Assembly (NCBI GenBank): GCA_023382675.1
Contig: JAHDWN010000053.1
Coordinates: 1-39,783, forward strand
Length of the DNA stretch: 39,783 bases
Reading direction: 5' to 3'
Origin: Anaerolineae bacterium
GTDB taxonomy: Bacteria > Chloroflexota > Anaerolineae > Aggregatilineales > Phototrophicaceae
The notes beneath the pieces are model-generated. The model ran no database searches and was not told the DNA's origin. It saw only the letters and a list, made by a program, of their open reading frames with translations. Both the position numbers and the translations under genes were made by a program. Positions 32,679 to 39,783 of this stretch are shown one piece after another; positions within the stretch are counted from its first letter, which is position 1, and each line of letters opens with the position of its first letter.

Positions 32679-34529
32679 TTACTTGTTCTCCCCATGCATG
32701 ACTGATTCGAACACCCATTTCGCCGTCATAGGCAGTGTGTCGCCGAGCGGTAGTGAAATCATGTGCCGCGTGTCTTCCGCCGCTTCCATGCGGATGATCT
32801 GCGCCAGTTGTCCGTCGTGATTATTCTCCAGCACGTACACACGCTTATGCTTGAGGACAAACTCCTTGACCGACTGCGCCAGCGGCAGCGCGCGCACGCG
32901 CAGATAATTCGTCTTGATACCCGCCGCCGCCAAGCGGTCGCGACCCTCTTCGATGGCGGGGTCGTTCGAGCCGAACGAGACCAGGCCGATCTCGTTCTGA
33001 GCGTCGAAATCGATGATAGGCTGCGGCAATAGGACGCGGCTGTTATCGATCTTCTGCGTGATTCGATTCAGATTTTGCAGCCAATCGTCGCCGCGTTCGC
33101 TGTAGACTGCCATGTCATTGTGACCCGTGCCGCGCGTGAAATAGGCCGCGCGCATGTGATCAACGCCGGGAATCGTGCGGTAAGGCACCCCATCCTTATC
33201 ATAATCACGATAGCGATACCATTCGCCGTGCTCGGCTACAAACTGCTCGTATTTTTCCTTATTGGCGAGCAGCTTACCGCGATTCAGCGGCTGATCCGGG
33301 TAGACAAACGGGTCGCTCATCCAGATATTCATGCCCAGATCGAGGTCGCTCATGACGAAGACAGGTGTCTGGAATTGATCGGCCACGTCAAACGCACGCC
33401 AGCCGAATTCGAAACATTCAGCGACGCTGCCCGGCAGCAGGGTGATTTGGCGTGTGTCGCCATGTCCCAGGAAGTGAATGAACAGCAAGTCACCCTGGCT
33501 GGTGCGGGTCGGGAGGCCAGTGCTGGGGCCCATGCGCGTAATATCCCAGATCACACACGGAATCTCCGCGAAGTAGGCCAGGCCGGTGAATTCGGCCATC
33601 AGACTGATACCGGGGCCGCTGGTCGCAGTCATAGCGCGCGCGCCGGCCCAACCTGCACCAATGATCATGCCGATGGCGGCGAGTTCGTCTTCGGCCTGCA
33701 CGACGGCGACGGTATCTTTGCCCGTCTCCGGGTCTTTGCGGAGATGCTTATGATCCAGAACGCCATCGATCACGCTGGTCGATGGGGTGATCGGATACCA
33801 GGCCGCGACCGTGATGCCGCCAAACAGCGCTCCCAGCGCCGTCGCCTCGTTGCCCGTGATCAGGATTTTGCCCGTGGTCAGGTCGAGCGGCTGGAAACGG
33901 AACGGGTCTTGCTTGACCAGGTTTTCCTTCGACCAATCATAGGCATTCTGGACAACGCCGAAGTTCATGTTGGCCGGTTTTTCTTTGCCGTTGAAGGTGT
34001 CCAACAGTGCCTGACGCACAATATCGAGCGGAATGTCGAAAAGATAGGCGCAAGCGCCGACGTAGACCATATTCGCAATGCGATCGCGAAAATCGGACGG
34101 AATATCCGACATTCCGAGCGTCGATTTGACCGGGACTTCGTAGTAGATGATGTCCGGGCGTGTTTGACCCCACTTCCACTCTTGCGGAATGATGCAAACG
34201 CCGCCTTCCGGCAGATTGGCAATGTCTTCGGCGGCGGTATCCTGGTTCATTGTCACCGCGATATCGGTGGTGGCCCGCCGCGCAATGTAGCTGTCTTTAC
34301 TAGCGCGAATGGTGTACCAGGTGGGCAGACCCTTGATGTTGGATGGGAACAGGTTCTTGCCGCTCACCGGAATTCCCATGCGGAACAAAGATCGGATCAG
34401 GACTTCGTTCGAAGTCTGGCTGCCGGAACCATTCTTTGTCGCTATCATGAGGGCAAAATCGTTGATGACCGGCTCGCCCTGGTACGCAGAATGCGTTTTC
34501 GTGTCCGTTTGGATGTTGACTGTGCTCAT
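32679..34529 (-). CDS. korA: 2-oxoacid:ferredoxin oxidoreductase, fused gamma-alpha subunit
   Basis: This 616-residue subunit combines the gamma domain (about 20-200, beginning FALMIATKNGSGSQTSNEVL) with the alpha pyrimidine-binding domain (from about 215, GNEATALGALFGGITVAAWYPITPST, then AEDELAAIGMIIGAGWAG and ATSGPGISLMAEFTGLAYFAE). This gamma-alpha fusion is the usual KorA form. With KorB it oxidatively decarboxylates a 2-oxoacid to acyl-CoA and reduces ferredoxin, or runs the reverse carboxylation. AGGAG eight bases before ATG 34529 supports the start. The leader has a 6+6 inverted repeat, and a GntR gene lies upstream in the same direction. Confidence 0.94.
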   Translation of the reverse strand: MSTVNIQTDTKTHSAYQGEPVINDFALMIATKNGSGSQTSNEVLIRSLFRMGIPVSGKNLFPSNIKGLPTWYTIRASKDSYIARRATTDIAVTMNQDTAAEDIANLPEGGVCIIPQEWKWGQTRPDIIYYEVPVKSTLGMSDIPSDFRDRIANMVYVGACAYLFDIPLDIVRQALLDTFNGKEKPANMNFGVVQNAYDWSKENLVKQDPFRFQPLDLTTGKILITGNEATALGALFGGITVAAWYPITPSTSVIDGVLDHKHLRKDPETGKDTVAVVQAEDELAAIGMIIGAGWAGARAMTATSGPGISLMAEFTGLAYFAEIPCVIWDITRMGPSTGLPTRTSQGDLLFIHFLGHGDTRQITLLPGSVAECFEFGWRAFDVADQFQTPVFVMSDLDLGMNIWMSDPFVYPDQPLNRGKLLANKEKYEQFVAEHGEWYRYRDYDKDGVPYRTIPGVDHMRAAYFTRGTGHNDMAVYSERGDDWLQNLNRITQKIDNSRVLLPQPIIDFDAQNEIGLVSFGSNDPAIEEGRDRLAAAGIKTNYLRVRALPLAQSVKEFVLKHKRVYVLENNHDGQLAQIIRMEAAEDTRHMISLPLGDTLPMTAKWVFESVMHGENK

Positions 34530-34559
34530 GCACTAAGCTCCTGCTAGTCACATTTTCAG

Positions 34560-34579
34560 CCTGGCCGTTGGCTGCCAGG
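34560..34579. promoter_or_regulatory. Inverted repeat in the korA leader, possible operator
   Basis: Perfect 6-bp arms CCTGGC (34560-34565) and GCCAGG (34574-34579) are separated by 8 bases. It lies just downstream of the probable korAB transcription start, where a bound repressor or an RNA hairpin could act. It does not resemble the ATCAG repeats before the GntR gene. Confidence 0.4.
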
Positions 34580-34587
34580 TATCTTAA

Positions 34588-34593
34588 ATAATA
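34588..34593 (-). promoter_or_regulatory. Probable -10 element of the korAB operon
   Basis: Minus-strand TATTAT (5 of 6) lies about 59 bases before the korA ATG in an A/T-rich patch. No good -35 is visible at normal spacing, so an activator or another sigma factor may be involved. Confidence 0.35.
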
Positions 34594-34659
34594 GGAAGGT
34601 GGGAACCTGCGGCTGTCCCGATAAATGCTCCTTTATTGGCACGTGTTTATCACAATGGC

Positions 34660-35376
34660 TCATCTCCATTCAACCACGGTCGGATCGTCTGTCGCCGGAG
34701 CTCCATGTGGATGCTGCCGGAGGTCGATGTGCTCGATAAACAATTCCTGAGCGCGTTCGAAGTCGCTCGCGCAAATTGCGTCCAGGATGCGCTCGTGATA
34801 GTCCCACACTTTGGTGTGGTAAGCATAATCAGCGTAGCGGCTCACCTCAACCGCTTCGTAGGCGTCCCAATAAGCTTCCAGGATGCCGATCACGAACGGA
34901 TTTTCAAGATGATTAAACATGCCAAGATGAAAGGCGCGATGCTCTTCGTAGGGGATGTGGATGTGGCCGTTATGAGGGCTGAGTTTTTCGCGCGCCGCCA
35001 GAATGCACTGACGCATTCCTAGCCTGTCTTCGTCCGTCAGTAAAGCGCAGGCCTCGTGCCAGAAGGCGATTTCGACGTGGTTGCGGAGGGCGCTGAAGGC
35101 TTCAAAGAGCTGGGGTTGCGCCGAGAGCGCGTAGAACAGGCTCAAGCGGATGGCCGGCGTGAACGAATACTCACGCAGCTTCATTCCCGTCTTGGAGCGG
35201 ACTTCAACGATTCCGAGCGCGCGCGCGACTTCGAGTTGTTCGCGCACTTTGCTGATGCTGATGCCGAGATGTTCCGGGTCTTGCAGCTCGTTGATCGTGG
35301 GCAAACGATCTCCGGGGTGAAAACCCTTCTTGACGATGAAGTCGAGCAGGTCAGAATCGAGGGGCAAACGTGCCAT
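34660..35376 (-). CDS. GntR-family transcriptional regulator, FadR/FCD subfamily
   Basis: This 238-residue protein has an N-terminal winged helix-turn-helix (about 5-70; GDRLPTINELQDPEHLGISISKVREQLEVARALGIVEVR in two adjoining parts) and a C-terminal all-helical FCD domain (about 85-220). The FCD metal/ligand residues are suggested by RNHVEIAFWHEA, EEHRAFHLGMF and DYHERILDAI. FCD regulators sense small carboxylates or sugar acids. Its promoter region contains ATCAG repeats that suggest self-regulation. It lies 130 bases upstream of korA in the same direction, so korAB is a plausible target; the ligand is unknown. Confidence 0.9.
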   Translation of the reverse strand: MARLPLDSDLLDFIVKKGFHPGDRLPTINELQDPEHLGISISKVREQLEVARALGIVEVRSKTGMKLREYSFTPAIRLSLFYALSAQPQLFEAFSALRNHVEIAFWHEACALLTDEDRLGMRQCILAAREKLSPHNGHIHIPYEEHRAFHLGMFNHLENPFVIGILEAYWDAYEAVEVSRYADYAYHTKVWDYHERILDAICASDFERAQELFIEHIDLRQHPHGAPATDDPTVVEWR

Positions 35377-35389
35377 GAAATCTTGTCAA

Positions 35390-35420
35390 TTCATCTGATC
35401 AATCAGAATAATCAGTTGAA
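35390..35420. promoter_or_regulatory. Probable GntR operator overlapping the gntR transcription start
   Basis: Ten-base arms TTCATCTGAT (35390-35399) and ATCAGTTGAA (35411-35420) are complementary at 9 of 10 positions, with an extra ATCAG half-site at 35402-35406. The site lies immediately downstream of the -10, so binding would block transcription. Autoregulation by the adjacent GntR protein is the simplest reading. Confidence 0.55.
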
Positions 35421-35423
35421 TTC

Positions 35424-35452
35424 AGTATAGCACCCTGCCTCCCGTTTGTCGA
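35424..35452 (-). promoter_or_regulatory. Strong promoter of the gntR gene
   Basis: On the minus strand TCGACA (35447-35452, 5 of 6) is 17 bases from TATACT (35424-35429, 5 of 6), which also carries an upstream TGC extended -10. The start would be near 35417, inside the ATCAG repeat region. Confidence 0.7.
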
Positions 35453-35511
35453 TACAGATCAAGATGCCGTCGCTAGATTCGTCACAATCTACAAGTCGCT
35501 GCCCTGTATCA

Positions 35512-35925
35512 TTACTGCTGGACGAAAAACCAGAAGGCAAATGTGTAAACGCCGCCGATTATGCCCAACAAAATGCCAATCGGGACGACAGGGTTACTGC
35601 GTTTGCGCGTGCGCGTCATACCGGCGACAAGGAAGGGGAATAAGGCGGTTGTAGCATTCAAAAACAGGATGCCGAGCGCGCGCGGCTGAAAGAACGCACT
35701 GATCGATGCGCCGGCAACGGCCAGTTTGGCGACGACGGCGGCCATCAGAACGAAAGCGATCAACAGGGTAGACGGCAGATTCTTGTCCGGCATCAGGATC
35801 AGGGCGATGAACGCCAGGATGAAGATGATGTACTGAAAGAGACTCCAGAAGATCGGGGAAGGGACAGAAGCGCCTGCTGGGGACAGGCTGAGCAGGTTGA
35901 GAATCGCGTTGAAATCAATTTCCAT
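35512..35925 (-). CDS. Small four-helix membrane protein of unknown function
   Basis: This 137-residue protein has four predicted membrane segments, about 25-45, 50-75, 80-100 and 112-135, with a basic loop TRTRKRS between the last two. I do not recognise a family and no catalytic residues stand out. The start is ATG 35925, with GGAG ten bases upstream. It is monocistronic, between the gntR promoter region and the divergent YihY-family gene. Coding character is supported by clean membrane segments and G+C-rich third positions. Confidence 0.7.
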   Translation of the reverse strand: MEIDFNAILNLLSLSPAGASVPSPIFWSLFQYIIFILAFIALILMPDKNLPSTLLIAFVLMAAVVAKLAVAGASISAFFQPRALGILFLNATTALFPFLVAGMTRTRKRSNPVVPIGILLGIIGGVYTFAFWFFVQQ

Positions 35926-35993
35926 GCCGGGTGTACTCCATTATCGATGTTAGCTTCGCCCTATATGTCAGCATCGTAACATGAATTCCGGCG

Positions 35994-36021
35994 TTGGAAA
36001 TGAAGGACTCTCTGCTATCCT
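35994..36021 (+). promoter_or_regulatory. Promoter candidate for the YihY-family gene
   Basis: TTGGAA (35994-35999, 4 of 6) lies 16 bases from TATCCT (36016-36021, 4 of 6), the latter with an extended TGC. The start near 36028 leaves a 20-base leader holding GAGG before ATG 36048. Confidence 0.4.
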
Positions 36022-36047
36022 GAAGGAAAAGTCGAGGTTATTCGGAC

Positions 36048-36992
36048 ATGGCGCGTATTTCCAAGCCCTTGACCACGTCATTGGTTTGGTGGTGGTCTCA
36101 ACAACCGGAGAAAACCCGGTCGCTTCCGCTGTATTTGCGTGGCGTAGTGCATGGATTCCTGCGCTATGGCACGCGTCAGGCGGCGGCGCTTGCCTATTAC
36201 GCGATCTTCTCGATTTTCCCCCTGTCGCTGCTGCTGGCAGTGGTCATCAGCCGTGTGCTTGGCCCTGTAGTCGCTCAGCAGCAGATCCAGCTTGGTCTGA
36301 GCAACTTCTTGCCGCCCACGGTCAGTTCCATATTCGATGTCGTTGAAACCAATGTCACCACCGCGTTGGCGCAGAGCCAATCGTTCGGTCTGATCGCCAT
36401 TGTCGGCCTGACCTGGTCAGGGCTGGGGCTATTCAGCAACATCACGACATCGCTCGACCACATCTTTCGTGTCCCCGAAAGCCGCAGCATCTGGCGGCAG
36501 CGCCTGATTGCCATCGTCATGACCCTCATCCTGATCGCGCTGGTCGGCGCATCGTTTGTGACATCGGCTGCACAACGTTTGCTCAACGCACTGTTGCTGG
36601 AGCGCCCATCATTCTGGCTCACGATTGGCGCCTATTTCTTGCCGTTTGCGCTCAACATGGTGATCTTCGCGCTCTTGTTTCGCTATGTGCCTGCCCGTGC
36701 AGTCAAGTGGGATGCGGTCTGGCCTGCCGCCATCGTCGGCGCTCTGGGTTGGGAACTTGCCAAGTCGAGCTTTGGCTGGTATCTGAACAACGTCGCCAAT
36801 TACCAGTTTGTCTATGGCAGCATCGCAACAGTGATCGTGCTCTTGTTCTGGGCGTATCTCGTCGCCGCGATCTTCTTGTTCAGCGCTGAACTTTGCGCGC
36901 GTCTGAATGATTGGTTGGAGATGAACGAGCAAAACGCTGTCGACGAAAGCGCCCCTGGGGCGCTCACTCAGTTGCCCGGCGTCGGGCATTGA
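36048..36992 (+). CDS. YihY/BrkB-family inner-membrane protein
   Basis: This 314-residue polytopic protein has about six membrane segments. The family opening RQAAALAYYAIFSIFPLSLLL (in two adjoining parts, near residues 43-63), the central TWSGLGLFSNITTSLDHIF and RVPARAVKWDAVWPA-like region (YVPARAVKWDAVWPA), and the terminal YGSIATVIVLLFWAYLVA followed by LFSAELCARL are the usual YihY marks. The family was once misnamed ribonuclease BN; its true function is unclear. Its last 25 bases overlap the convergent glycosyltransferase gene. Confidence 0.93.
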   Translation: MARISKPLTTSLVWWWSQQPEKTRSLPLYLRGVVHGFLRYGTRQAAALAYYAIFSIFPLSLLLAVVISRVLGPVVAQQQIQLGLSNFLPPTVSSIFDVVETNVTTALAQSQSFGLIAIVGLTWSGLGLFSNITTSLDHIFRVPESRSIWRQRLIAIVMTLILIALVGASFVTSAAQRLLNALLLERPSFWLTIGAYFLPFALNMVIFALLFRYVPARAVKWDAVWPAAIVGALGWELAKSSFGWYLNNVANYQFVYGSIATVIVLLFWAYLVAAIFLFSAELCARLNDWLEMNEQNAVDESAPGALTQLPGVGH

Positions 36993-38530
36993 CCATCCCA
37001 GACAATCCGGTAGATGCTCATGTTATAGGTCTCGCTGACGTCTTCGTTCATGCCCCGCGCCCTGAAGATCGGGCACAAATGCGAGTCGTTCGGGTTCGCA
37101 TCCGGCAGTTGATCCGCAAAGCCCATGATGTAACGCGCGTCGCGCTCGCGCAGCATATTCCAGGTTGCCTGTGCATTCAGTTCAATCGGGATGAGCGGCA
37201 GCAGTTCCGGGCTGACGAGTCCGGCGAGATCGACGATTGGCCGCGGCGCATAATAGCCGACTGCGCCGATGTCATGGATGGCGAGCAGCTCGTCTGTGGG
37301 GAGGTTGGCTGCGATCCAGTGCGCCGCCGTCACCATCTCATGGTCGATGATCGACACGTCCTTCTGGTAGGCTGACAAACCCAAGCCCAGGGTCATGACG
37401 ACGTAGACGACAACCGTCGCCAACGCCAGCGCCCGCGAGAGCACACGCGCCCAGCGCCCACGCCGCGCCCGATTGATCAGCAATACTGTGCCGGCGACGC
37501 CACTGACGACGAAGGCGGGCACAGCCGGCATGACGTAGCGGCCATGCTGGAAATAGGCGGGCAGATAAGCAGCATAGAGCAGAATCAGGGCGGCGCTCCA
37601 CGCCAGCGGCAGCAGATGGAGCAGCGCTGTGCGATCACTGCGCAGAGTCCGCACGCGGTCGGCTGTGAAAACGAGCGCGCCGGGGAGCAACAGCAGCATT
37701 CCGCTTGCCGTGAGCGGCAGGATCATATCCACAACCCGCGAGAGATACGGTGCATTGAAGAGCAGGACGAGATCGGCGCGTTTCGAGGCAGCAGTGTTCG
37801 GCAGCAGACCGCCCATAAGCTGCACATTGAAGCTGAGGTAGGGCGCGAGCACGATACCAAAGGCGACGACCGCGGCCACGCCCCAGACGATCAGGTTGGC
37901 CCACGTCATGCCAGGGCGCACGATCAGTAGCGTCAAGCCGATCATGCCGACCAGGAGCACACCTTCCGGGCGCGCCAGCGTCGCCAGCCCGGCCGCGATC
38001 CCGAAGATCGCGCCGCGTACTGCGTATGAGCGTGACTGCCCGTTTGACGCGTCAAGCTCGCGCCAACCCAGCCAGATCAGCACCAGCGTCCACATGCTGA
38101 AGACCATCGTCTCCATGCCTGCGGCTGCCGCCCAGAGCAAATGCCATTCCGCGACCAGCGCGAGACCCGTATATAGACCGATGTTTCGATGCTCCGGCAG
38201 CAGCCGTTGTGCCATGCGCGCGCCGACCAGCCCGGTCACGATCAGGCAGATGATGCCAAGGCCATGCGTCCAGATGGCGAAGGGAATGCCCAGCCGATAG
38301 CCAATCGCCAGCATGACCGTGTACAGCGGCGAGGTCGAGGCGGTGCTCGGCGTGCCGGGCGTGAACGCCCATTCGCCGTATTCGGCCAGATTGCGGGCAT
38401 ACGTCTGATGAATCCAACTGTCATCCAGCGGGAAGCCGCCGCCCGCCGCCCAGATGTAGAGCAGCACCAGCCCGGCGGCGATGGCTGCAATGAACGTGTC
38501 GCCCCTACGGAGCAGGCTGGTCGATGGCAT
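36968..38530 (-). CDS. GT-C-type integral membrane glycosyltransferase (first of a pair)
   Basis: This 520-residue protein has about 11 membrane segments and a soluble C-terminal domain (about 400-520). The first extracytoplasmic loop has LDDSWIHQTYARNLAEYG, the acidic pair typical of GT-C enzymes that use polyprenyl-phosphate sugars. A conserved ARPEGVLL, a loop arginine motif of such enzymes, follows mid-protein. It probably adds a sugar to a lipid or cell-surface acceptor outside the membrane. The frame opens at TTG 38554, but ATG 38530 with GAGG just upstream is better and still overlaps the preceding gene by 26 bases. Donor and acceptor are unknown. Confidence 0.82.
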   Translation of the reverse strand: MPSTSLLRRGDTFIAAIAAGLVLLYIWAAGGGFPLDDSWIHQTYARNLAEYGEWAFTPGTPSTASTSPLYTVMLAIGYRLGIPFAIWTHGLGIICLIVTGLVGARMAQRLLPEHRNIGLYTGLALVAEWHLLWAAAAGMETMVFSMWTLVLIWLGWRELDASNGQSRSYAVRGAIFGIAAGLATLARPEGVLLVGMIGLTLLIVRPGMTWANLIVWGVAAVVAFGIVLAPYLSFNVQLMGGLLPNTAASKRADLVLLFNAPYLSRVVDMILPLTASGMLLLLPGALVFTADRVRTLRSDRTALLHLLPLAWSAALILLYAAYLPAYFQHGRYVMPAVPAFVVSGVAGTVLLINRARRGRWARVLSRALALATVVVYVVMTLGLGLSAYQKDVSIIDHEMVTAAHWIAANLPTDELLAIHDIGAVGYYAPRPIVDLAGLVSPELLPLIPIELNAQATWNMLRERDARYIMGFADQLPDANPNDSHLCPIFRARGMNEDVSETYNMSIYRIVWDGQCPTPGN

Positions 38531-39783
38531 ATAACCTCGCGTCGGCGTTCTCAAGCGGAATCGGGGAGAGGAAGGCGGGCAGCGTGTCGAGCAGTGGCGT
38601 TAGCGGTTCGGGGATGGCCGCCACACGCGAGCCATCCTCGAATGTCTGGAATTGGATCAGCAGATAATCAATGTCATAGACGCGCGCGATGTCGAGAATG
38701 GTCTCCGGCGCTTCATTCGGCAGGACAACGCCGCCGTGCCCGGTGTAGTAGTAGATTGAGGCCGGGTCGTTCGCCATGATTCGTGCGCCCTCCGGCAGTA
38801 TCGCACGCAGTTCTTGCATGAGGGCTGGCTCGCCATCCGGCTTGCCCTGCTGGCGCAGGATGCCGAGAATGGTTAGTGCCAGGGCCAGCGCCAGAATGCC
38901 GACCGAGAAGAAAACTTTCGCGACGCGCGCGTTCCAGCGCCGGCGTTTTCGCGCTACCCAGTCGATGCTGTTGTGCAGCCCGACGATCCCCAGCGCAGCC
39001 CACCAGGGGACCAGCGCCGCTGCCGAGTGGAACAGGCCGCCACGGTAGCCCGGAAATGGAAAGACCAGCGTCATTGCCAGGTGCAGGCCGAGCGCGTACA
39101 ACCAGAACGGGCGCAGCAGCCGCTCCCAGCGCCGCTGCCACAGGCCGATGAGCATGAACGGCGTCAGGATGACCCAGCCTTCGACGACGACCAGCGTGCT
39201 CAGATTTTGCGTAAACGCCAGCCAGCGCGACTGGAGGAACACGCCCACGCCATCGGCAAACAGGCTTTGCAGGCCGGAGTCCGGCGGATAGCTGAAGATC
39301 TCGTCGTAACTGCGAAACCACATCGCCTCTGCGCCGCCAACCGGCAGCACGCTGCCGACCGCGTTGAGATTGCGGATGAACCACGGCGACATGACGACGA
39401 GATAGGCGGCGATCAGAACTGCGATCTGCACGATTCGTTTCGAGAGCGGCGTTCTATCCCACGGCCATAACACGATCATGACACCAACAATCGGCAGCAA
39501 GAGGCCATCGGCACGCGTCAGATGTGCCAGCGCTGCAAACACGCCCGCCAGAATCCACCAGACGAAACCGCGCCCTTCCAGAGCCAGGCCGAGCGTTAGC
39601 AGGCCGAGCGATCCGGCGAAGGCATAGGGCGTGAAGGTATCGATTGCGCCCCAGAAGCCCGCGAACAGCCCGCTGAAGATCGTCAGCAGCCCGGCATACC
39701 AGCCGTGCGTCTTGCTGCCGCCCAGGCGCACACCGAGCCAGAAGCCGACACAGGCGACGACCGCCAGCATGGGAATGTAGAGG
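38505..39783 (-). CDS. GT-C-type membrane glycosyltransferase, cut at its 5' end by the window edge
   Basis: At least 425 residues are visible; the frame stays open to the edge (LYIP before the first internal Met at 39770), so the N-terminus with its catalytic first loop lies outside. Visible parts are about eight membrane segments, ALAHLTRADGLLLP (the loop motif HLTRADG comparable to ARPEG in the neighbour), SPWFIRNLNAVGSVLP, and a soluble C-terminal domain (ILPEGARIMANDPASIYYYTG). It is translationally coupled to the neighbouring glycosyltransferase. The two probably act in the same surface-glycan or glycolipid pathway. Confidence 0.82.
   Translation of the reverse strand, partial: LYIPMLAVVACVGFWLGVRLGGSKTHGWYAGLLTIFSGLFAGFWGAIDTFTPYAFAGSLGLLTLGLALEGRGFVWWILAGVFAALAHLTRADGLLLPIVGVMIVLWPWDRTPLSKRIVQIAVLIAAYLVVMSPWFIRNLNAVGSVLPVGGAEAMWFRSYDEIFSYPPDSGLQSLFADGVGVFLQSRWLAFTQNLSTLVVVEGWVILTPFMLIGLWQRRWERLLRPFWLYALGLHLAMTLVFPFPGYRGGLFHSAAALVPWWAALGIVGLHNSIDWVARKRRRWNARVAKVFFSVGILALALALTILGILRQQGKPDGEPALMQELRAILPEGARIMANDPASIYYYTGHGGVVLPNEAPETILDIARVYDIDYLLIQFQTFEDGSRVAAIPEPLTPLLDTLPAFLSPIPLENADARLYAIDQPAP

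Noticed and set aside
33075-34547. 490-codon plus-strand open frame opposite korA
   Set aside because: It is a mirror of a strongly conserved gene, has no family motif, and arises from G+C-rich third positions. KorA motifs on the other strand are continuous throughout.
1-39783. tRNA, rRNA, CRISPR arrays, insertion sequences, toxin-antitoxin or defence cassettes
   Set aside because: I looked through the gaps on both strands and saw no cloverleaf, spaced direct repeats, terminal inverted repeats, transposase motifs or defence-type nuclease genes. The gaps are too short to hide large elements.

Overview
The window is G+C-rich and densely coded: short gaps, many 4-base start/stop overlaps and operons on both strands. 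It has no rRNA, tRNA, CRISPR array or insertion sequence that I can see. Several features suggest a chromosomal segment of a Chloroflexota bacterium, probably Anaerolineae-like. These are secreted proteins with Pro/Thr-rich linkers, a fakA-degV-degV-recG-coaD block followed by a coiled-coil gene, a fused KorA-type 2-oxoacid:ferredoxin oxidoreductase, and endonuclease/exonuclease/phosphatase (EEP) enzymes joined to membrane domains. This is an inference from gene content and order. No phylogenetic marker was compared.

Layout: 3-53 is the tail of an upstream gene, followed by a terminator. 171-1574 is an alkaline-phosphatase-superfamily phosphodiesterase. 6151-1587 (minus) is a tightly overlapping operon of a CPBP membrane protease, a secreted protein resembling a peptidase MA-like domain without its zinc motif, RlmN and a membrane-anchored EEP hydrolase. 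6352-9060 is aconitase A with its own terminator. 9159-14207 (plus) holds RNase HI, a class I/II aminotransferase, a polytopic-membrane EEP protein and a cystathionine beta-synthase. 15647-14197 (minus) is the partner cystathionine gamma-lyase/synthase plus a small ABM-fold protein. Divergent from it are a tandem Gmad2-like lipoprotein and a deoxynucleoside kinase. 19655-17298 is ComEC, whose C-terminal metallo-hydrolase domain looks catalytically dead.

28023-19784 (minus) is a long cluster: rpe, fakA, two degV genes, recG, coaD and a coiled-coil protein. FakA and DegV form the fatty-acid kinase system that phosphorylates exogenous fatty acids. Divergent from it, 28247-30751 encodes an alpha/beta hydrolase fused to an acyl-CoA-synthetase-like ligase, so two fatty-acid activation routes lie back to back. 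30798-31526 is a secreted PPC-like protein. 34529-31652 is the korAB operon, preceded by a GntR/FadR-type regulator with a good promoter and operator. The right end has a small membrane protein, a YihY/BrkB protein and two GT-C-type membrane glycosyltransferases, the last cut by the window edge.

The genes are mostly central metabolism (aconitase and KorAB in the TCA cycle, transsulfuration, pentose phosphate, CoA synthesis), lipid precursor activation, and DNA uptake or repair. The best leads are the hydrolase-ligase fusion, the mismatched DegV pair, two apparent pseudo-enzymes (the MA-like protein and the ComEC C-terminus), and a symmetric divergent promoter at 15658-15687. I did not find a clear new defence or mobile system.
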